A stretch of DNA of 64,000 bases, taken from Cumulibacter soli (GTDB taxonomy: Bacteria > Actinomycetota > Actinomycetes > Mycobacteriales > Antricoccaceae). Of this stretch, positions 59,807 to 64,000 are shown piece by piece. Under the pieces are notes generated by a model that was not told the origin of the DNA, did no database searches, and saw nothing but the letters and a program-made list of their open reading frames with translations. The stretch covers positions 269,680-333,679 of the forward strand of contig NZ_SMSG01000005.1 of assembly GCF_004382795.1 (NCBI RefSeq), in the 5' to 3' direction. The position numbers and the translations under genes were made by a program. Positions within the stretch are counted from its first letter, which is position 1; the number at the start of each line of letters is the position of its first letter.

Positions 59807-60633
59807 AGTCTCAGCGATCACCGGTCACCGCGTCAGTCGCGGTGACCACCAATCAGCTCAGTCTGGGATACGGCCACGCGCGGGTCGTCGATCAGGTGAC
59901 GACGAGCCTGCCCGCCGGTCGCATCACGGCGATCGTCGGGCCAAACGGCTGCGGCAAGTCGACTCTCCTGCGGGGCTTGGCCCGTCTGCTGTCGCCGCAG
60001 CATGGCAGCGTCCAGTTGGACGGTGTCGAACTCACCGAGATGTCGGCGCGGACCCTGGCCCGCACCCTGGGCCTGTTGCCGCAACAGCCCATTGCGCCGG
60101 ACGGCATCACCGTCGCCGATCTTGTCGGCCGGGGCCGCCACCCCCATCAACGCTGGTTCCGGCAGTGGAGTGCGGACGACGAAGTCGCGGTTGCTGACGC
60201 AATGGCCGCGACTAGTGTCGACGATTTGGCAGATATGCCGATCGACGAGCTCTCTGGCGGCCAGCGCCAGCGGGTATGGATCGCGCTCGCGCTCGCCCAG
60301 GGCCCCGACGTCATGCTGCTTGACGAGCCCACGACCTTCCTTGATTTAGCGCATCAACTCGAGGTCCTCGACCTCCTCGCCTCCCTCAACCGCCGGCTCG
60401 GACGCACCATCGTGCTGGTGCTGCACGACCTCAACATGGCCAGCCGTTACGCCCACCACCTGGTGGCCATGCGCGCGGGCACGGTGGCCACCGCGGGGCC
60501 TCCCAGCGAGGTTGTCACTACGGAGATGGTGCGTGAAGTATTCGGTGTGGAAGCCACCGTGATCACAGATCCCGTGGTCGGTACGCCGCTTGTCTTGCCC
60601 CACCAATCGACCGACATCGAGGTCACCCGATGA
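59803..60633 (+). CDS. ABC transporter ATP-binding protein of the corrinoid importer
   Basis: A 276-residue FepC/BtuD-like ATPase. Walker A GPNGCGKS at residues 46-53, signature LSGGQ at 150-154, Walker B MLLDEP at 171-176 and the switch histidine in VLVLHDLNMASRYAHHLVAM. It powers the two-permease importer. The MAMRAGTVATAGPPSEVVTTEMVREVFGVEATVITDPVVGTPLVLP ending is typical of this group. It overlaps the previous gene and the next by 4 bases. Confidence 0.94.
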   Translation: MKSQRSPVTASVAVTTNQLSLGYGHARVVDQVTTSLPAGRITAIVGPNGCGKSTLLRGLARLLSPQHGSVQLDGVELTEMSARTLARTLGLLPQQPIAPDGITVADLVGRGRHPHQRWFRQWSADDEVAVADAMAATSVDDLADMPIDELSGGQRQRVWIALALAQGPDVMLLDEPTTFLDLAHQLEVLDLLASLNRRLGRTIVLVLHDLNMASRYAHHLVAMRAGTVATAGPPSEVVTTEMVREVFGVEATVITDPVVGTPLVLPHQSTDIEVTR

Positions 60634-61118
60634 CAGAACGGGTCTTGGTCGGCATGTCGATCCGTGAAGCCGACGCCGCCAGCGAACTGAGAGTCGCCGC
60701 GGAGGAGGCCGGCGCACGGCTCGCCTTCCTGCAGATCTCCGAACCCGCGCTATCGACCGTCCTGAACGAACTTGCCGATGCTGGCGCGACACGGATCGAA
60801 CTGGTCGGCGTCAGCTTCGGGCCGCTTGCGCCGGGTCTGTCTTGGTTGCGGCGGGTCGCCGCGCACTGGTGGCGTGAACGCGGTCCCGAGCCTCCCGAGA
60901 TCATGATCGCCACCGCCCTGGTCGGGCCAGAGATCGGCGAGCATGGCGCGATCGAGGCTGCCGCGCAGGAGGTTCGCCCGATCCGAGGAACAGAGCCGGT
61001 AATCGCCGTACAGCCCGATGACGTCTGGTACGGGGGCATCCTGCCCACCGATGTGACCAGGCTCATCGACGCCCACCTCGTCGCCGGCCGACCACTCGAT
61101 GAAAAGCGGATTAGGTAG
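60630..61118 (+). CDS. CbiX-like half joined to a cysteine-free ferredoxin-like tail
   Basis: A 162-residue protein coupled by ATGA to the importer ATPase. The N-terminal part (VLVGMSIREADAASELRVAAEEAGARLAFLQISEPALSTVLNELADAGATRIELVGVSFGP) resembles the small CbiX/sirohydrochlorin chelatase repeat, but the metal-binding histidine of the usual GHGSR is absent (VGMSI). The C-terminal part (EPVIAVQPDDVWYGGILPTDVTRLIDAHLVAGRPL) resembles the end of thioredoxin-like [2Fe-2S] ferredoxins (compare VYPDGVWYG...). The protein contains no cysteine, so it cannot hold that cluster. Gene position points to cobalamin salvage. Function inferred only from context. Confidence 0.7.
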   Translation: MTERVLVGMSIREADAASELRVAAEEAGARLAFLQISEPALSTVLNELADAGATRIELVGVSFGPLAPGLSWLRRVAAHWWRERGPEPPEIMIATALVGPEIGEHGAIEAAAQEVRPIRGTEPVIAVQPDDVWYGGILPTDVTRLIDAHLVAGRPLDEKRIR

Positions 61119-61434
61119 AGCGGGAATACGCATCCTGAACCCGTACCGCGGCTGGTAGTCCGACGGGGCATCGGTAGTCACAAACGCCTCACTCGTCTCC
61201 CCCGGCACATCGATACCTAATGCTCGATAACGTTGAGATAACGAAAACCTATGGTCAGTTGATTAGGTGATCCCTAACGCGCAAGCCTCTGACTGGGGGT
61301 CAAATCCTTAAGACCAATTAACACGAATGGTGCTCCAGTCACCAGAACCCCCTCGCATTTGCTGTCTGTCCGAGTAGTTCGGGCCATCTTTGGCATGCCC
61401 GCAAACTTCTCACTCAATGGAGTAAAGGAGACAT
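61119..61434. other. AT-richer intergenic region before the large surface-protein gene
   Basis: 316 bases, visibly richer in A and T than its surroundings between about 61205 and 61430. It holds the inverted repeat at 61263 and the promoter of the next gene. No terminator is clear after the riboswitch operon. Confidence 0.5.
61263..61277. promoter_or_regulatory. Inverted repeat TTAGG-N5-CCTAA
   Basis: TTAGG (61263-61267) and CCTAA (61273-61277), 157 bases upstream of the surface-protein ATG; a possible operator. Confidence 0.35.
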
Positions 61435-64000
61435 ATGCGTACGAAACGTCGTGGTTCGACGGCGCACAGAAAGGTCGCTCGCACTAGATGGCGGCGGCCT
61501 TTACGTTCGACAATCGCAACGGGGACAGCGCTAGCCCTCGTCGCGAGTACGTTCGCGTTAGGGGGAGCGTCCGCTGCTGGACTCGATACCTATCCGGATG
61601 ATCCGGCCGAGGCCGAGGCAAGTTTGCTGGATATGGCCCTCGCTGGGAACGACTTGTTTGGAGTCGCTCAGTCCAACGCCGGGTCTGTTCAGGATCCTGG
61701 ACCGAATCAGGAGGCATTTAGCGGGACGCTTGCGGGTACTGAAATCGTTGATTTCGGCTCGGGGTTTCAGATCCCATTAGATCAACTCATCAGTTTTGGT
61801 GAACTTGGCGCGCTTCAGAGCGAATCGACCGCCACGGACAGCGGGAACGCCGAAGCGATATCCGGTATTGCAGGCGCCGACGGCGGAGTCACGCTTGACG
61901 GCACCGACTCCGATTTCGGTGAGGCCTCGATCGACCTACTGTCTCTGTTCGACGCGGCAGGCATCAGCGAGATCACGGATCAAATGATTGATCAGGCCGA
62001 AATCAACTTCGGCCTTGGTGGTGCGTGGGTTGAAGCAATTGAGGGCGTCTTCCAAGATCCCGACTTGGTGGGCGAACTCGCGCAATACCGCGCCGGCTCA
62101 CTCAGCCTGGATCTGCATTCGCCGGTAATTGAACAGGCGGCCACGGGTGTCAGCGATGCGGCTGGCCAGATGGAACAGGCCCTTCTCGAGCAGATCAACA
62201 CGCTGCTCGATATAACGAGCCTGGTGAGCCTTGTGCCCGGCGCGGAGCTGGACGTCAACGTGGTGAGCACGCTCCAGCAGGATGTGTTGGACGCGATTCT
62301 GCTCGCGCCGATCAGCACCGACGATGGTCTGGCCACGATTGATATCGGAACCGGAACGCTGTCCGTTGACCTCGGCCGGATTGGTGGTAACGACGACGGC
62401 GTGATCGATCGCCCGGTCGGAATCAACAACCAGAACCCCAATACCGAACTCATCGACGACGAAACGTACCCGTTCGTTGCCAGTAGCGTGCATGACGTCA
62501 TCGAGAAGGTCATTGATGTGGGTGTCGGTGCAGCGATCGACTCGCTGCAGGCAGTAACGCTTGAGTTCGATGGTTCTGTCCCGATTGTGGGCTCGGCGTC
62601 CTTTGGGATCAACCTGACCGGCGAGGTCGTTGAACCGTGCACCGGCAGTGCGTGCGTCGTGTTCGCGCCGATCATTGCGGCTGCGCAAACCGCTACAGGG
62701 CCGATTTACGATGCTCTCGCAGACCCTGAAGGGCTTCTGTACGAAGCGTTCACCACGATCAAAACTGACATGATCACGATTCCAATCAGGGCAGCGATCG
62801 ACCCACTGCTCGAGTTGGTCGCGCAGAACGTCTTCTCGGTGCAGTTGAACCACCAAGAGACGCAGATGTGCACCATGCCTGACGGCAGTGAGGCCGTCAC
62901 GGCCCTGGAGGTCTCCGCGCTGAGCTTCGGTGTTGCTGGAGGCACAGCACGACTAGGAATCGGAAATGCAGGTGTGCGCGTTGACGCCTGCGAGACAGCA
63001 GCCATCACTCCTGAGCTGACGGTCGACACGCCAGTTCCAGTTGGCCTCTGCGCTGACGTTTCCTCGAGTGGGTGGAATCCCGAGTCTGAGGTCACGCTGC
63101 AGTTGACCGACGCTGACGGTAGCCCGATCGGTGACGCGGTCACCGTGACGACCGATGCCGACGGCAACCTGCCGGCAGACACCTGCGTCACGATCCCCGA
63201 AGGAACCGAGCCCGGTGATTACACGCTCACCGCTTCGGATCCCGATGGAAATGAGGCCACCGACACCATCGAGGTTTATGCACCCGCGCTCGAGGTAGAA
63301 ACGCCGGCCGAGGTCGGTCAGTGTGCTGCCGCCACTGGCACGGGCTGGCTGCCGGAGTCTGAGGTCACGCTGCAGTTGACCGATGCTGACGGTAACCCGA
63401 TCGGTGACCCGGTCACGGTGACGACCGATGCCGATGGCAACCTGCCTGCAGATACCTGCGTCATGATCCCCGAAGGAACCGAGCCCGGTGATTACACAGT
63501 GGTCGGCACCGACGACAACGGCGCAGAAATCAGCACACCAGTGATGGTGGTTGAGGCTGGTGTCCCGGCGATCGACGCTTCCTCCCCGGCTCCTGCCGGC
63601 GGTGAAAGCACGATCACCTCCACCGGATGGGGCCCCGACACCGAGGTCACGCTGCAACTACTGGACCCTGCCGGTAACCCGGTTGGTGACCCGGTCACGG
63701 TGACCACCGATGCCGACGGCAACCTGCCGGCTGACACGATGTTGCCGATCCCGGATGACGCCACCGCTGACACCTACTCGGTGCAGGCCAGTGATCCTGA
63801 TGGCAACGAGGCCACAGACACCATCGACGTCTACGTCCCGGCGCTGGAAGCTGGTTCGCCGGTGGCTGCGGGTGATTCGACTCCGGTTACCGGTAGTGGT
63901 TGGGTGCCGGAGTCTGAGGTCGCGTTGCAGTTGACTGATGCTGACGGTAATCCGGTTGGTGATCCGGTCACGGTGACTGCTGATGCTGAGGGCAATATTC
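61435..64000 (+). CDS. Choice-of-anchor G family surface protein with Ig-like tandem repeats, 3' partial
   Basis: The frame is open from ATG 61435 (GTAAAGGAG upstream) to the window end, 855 codons. A standard signal peptide is present: basic RTKRRGSTAHRKVARTRWRRPLRS, core TIATGTALALVASTFALGGASA, AxA cleavage site. It lacks the W-x-D-x-E-W motif of the SipW-type substrates. Residues 49-520 are choice-of-anchor G, low charge with repeated Leu/Asp/Gly motifs. From about residue 525 Ig-like repeats of 91-94 residues follow (nucleotide starts 63016, 63289, 63571, 63844), each with EVTLQLTDADGNPIGDPVTVTTDADGNLPADT. A fourth is cut by the end. A long surface or adhesin-like protein; any anchor lies beyond the window. 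Confidence 0.85.
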   Translation, partial: MRTKRRGSTAHRKVARTRWRRPLRSTIATGTALALVASTFALGGASAAGLDTYPDDPAEAEASLLDMALAGNDLFGVAQSNAGSVQDPGPNQEAFSGTLAGTEIVDFGSGFQIPLDQLISFGELGALQSESTATDSGNAEAISGIAGADGGVTLDGTDSDFGEASIDLLSLFDAAGISEITDQMIDQAEINFGLGGAWVEAIEGVFQDPDLVGELAQYRAGSLSLDLHSPVIEQAATGVSDAAGQMEQALLEQINTLLDITSLVSLVPGAELDVNVVSTLQQDVLDAILLAPISTDDGLATIDIGTGTLSVDLGRIGGNDDGVIDRPVGINNQNPNTELIDDETYPFVASSVHDVIEKVIDVGVGAAIDSLQAVTLEFDGSVPIVGSASFGINLTGEVVEPCTGSACVVFAPIIAAAQTATGPIYDALADPEGLLYEAFTTIKTDMITIPIRAAIDPLLELVAQNVFSVQLNHQETQMCTMPDGSEAVTALEVSALSFGVAGGTARLGIGNAGVRVDACETAAITPELTVDTPVPVGLCADVSSSGWNPESEVTLQLTDADGSPIGDAVTVTTDADGNLPADTCVTIPEGTEPGDYTLTASDPDGNEATDTIEVYAPALEVETPAEVGQCAAATGTGWLPESEVTLQLTDADGNPIGDPVTVTTDADGNLPADTCVMIPEGTEPGDYTVVGTDDNGAEISTPVMVVEAGVPAIDASSPAPAGGESTITSTGWGPDTEVTLQLLDPAGNPVGDPVTVTTDADGNLPADTMLPIPDDATADTYSVQASDPDGNEATDTIDVYVPALEAGSPVAAGDSTPVTGSGWVPESEVALQLTDADGNPVGDPVTVTADAEGNI

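Noticed and set aside
1..64000. tRNA, rRNA, prophage or integrated plasmid
   Set aside because: No cloverleaf with a CCA-type 3' end, rRNA motif, integrase or phage structural gene was recognised on either strand by eye.

Overview
The window is chromosomal DNA from a high-GC Gram-positive actinobacterium. The evidence is strong G/C bias at third codon positions, GTG starts, several enzymes of mycothiol-dependent families (an Rv2466c-like nitroreductase, a maleylpyruvate-isomerase-like protein, a TIGR03084 protein), an F420-type luciferase-like oxidoreductase, a DUF222/HNH nuclease gene, DUF2332, DUF5709, DUF2236 and an LAxTG sorting signal. The genus cannot be fixed from sequence alone. No rRNA, tRNA, CRISPR array, transposase or prophage is visible. 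The last gene runs off the right end and the first runs in from the left.

Layout. 1-20.9 kb is mostly lipid, redox and transport housekeeping: a mycothiol pair plus an acyl-CoA synthetase (3-3020); a leftward run of Ohr, LLM oxidoreductase, old-yellow-enzyme homologue, an orphan amino-acid-type binding protein, a crotonase and a TetR regulator (4328-9732); a divergent membrane protein under three copies of a 13-bp palindrome; two MFS exporters; an ornithine cyclodeaminase homologue; an MpaB-type oxygenase; YciO; a YhhN protein; and a Baeyer-Villiger-type monooxygenase. 21-38 kb holds a frameshifted DUF222/HNH gene, a penicillin-acylase homologue, a lipase-maturation-factor protein, deoC, three crotonases or acyl-CoA ligases, and an AbiEi/DUF559 protein flanked by two copies of a palindromic repeat. 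38-48.7 kb holds a TIGR01777 fusion protein, an LRR-like protein, and a translationally coupled operon of carboxyltransferase, biotin carboxylase and AtuA that shares an operator-like motif with the TetR gene at 48037.

49.3-53.4 kb is the most distinctive block. It encodes a SipW-type signal peptidase and three exported proteins: a TasA/camelysin-like protein, an LAxTG-anchored proline-rich protein and a choice-of-anchor G protein. The last three genes overlap by four bases. This looks like a dedicated cell-surface assembly. A second, larger choice-of-anchor G protein with Ig-like tandem repeats starts at 61435 and is cut by the window end; it has an ordinary signal peptide.

55.3-61.1 kb is a cobalamin-riboswitch operon: two tandem lipoprotein binding proteins, two FecCD-type permeases, an ATPase and a small protein that looks like half of a CbiX chelatase joined to the tail of a thioredoxin-like ferredoxin, yet contains no cysteine. 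The riboswitch is followed by mutually exclusive pairings that can hide or free the first ribosome binding site.

The intergenic DNA is unusually structured: short tandem repeats with a 14-bp period at three places, long hairpins with the stop codon in the loop at two genes, an 18-bp perfect palindrome present twice, and a pair of about 70-bp two-tier palindromes.
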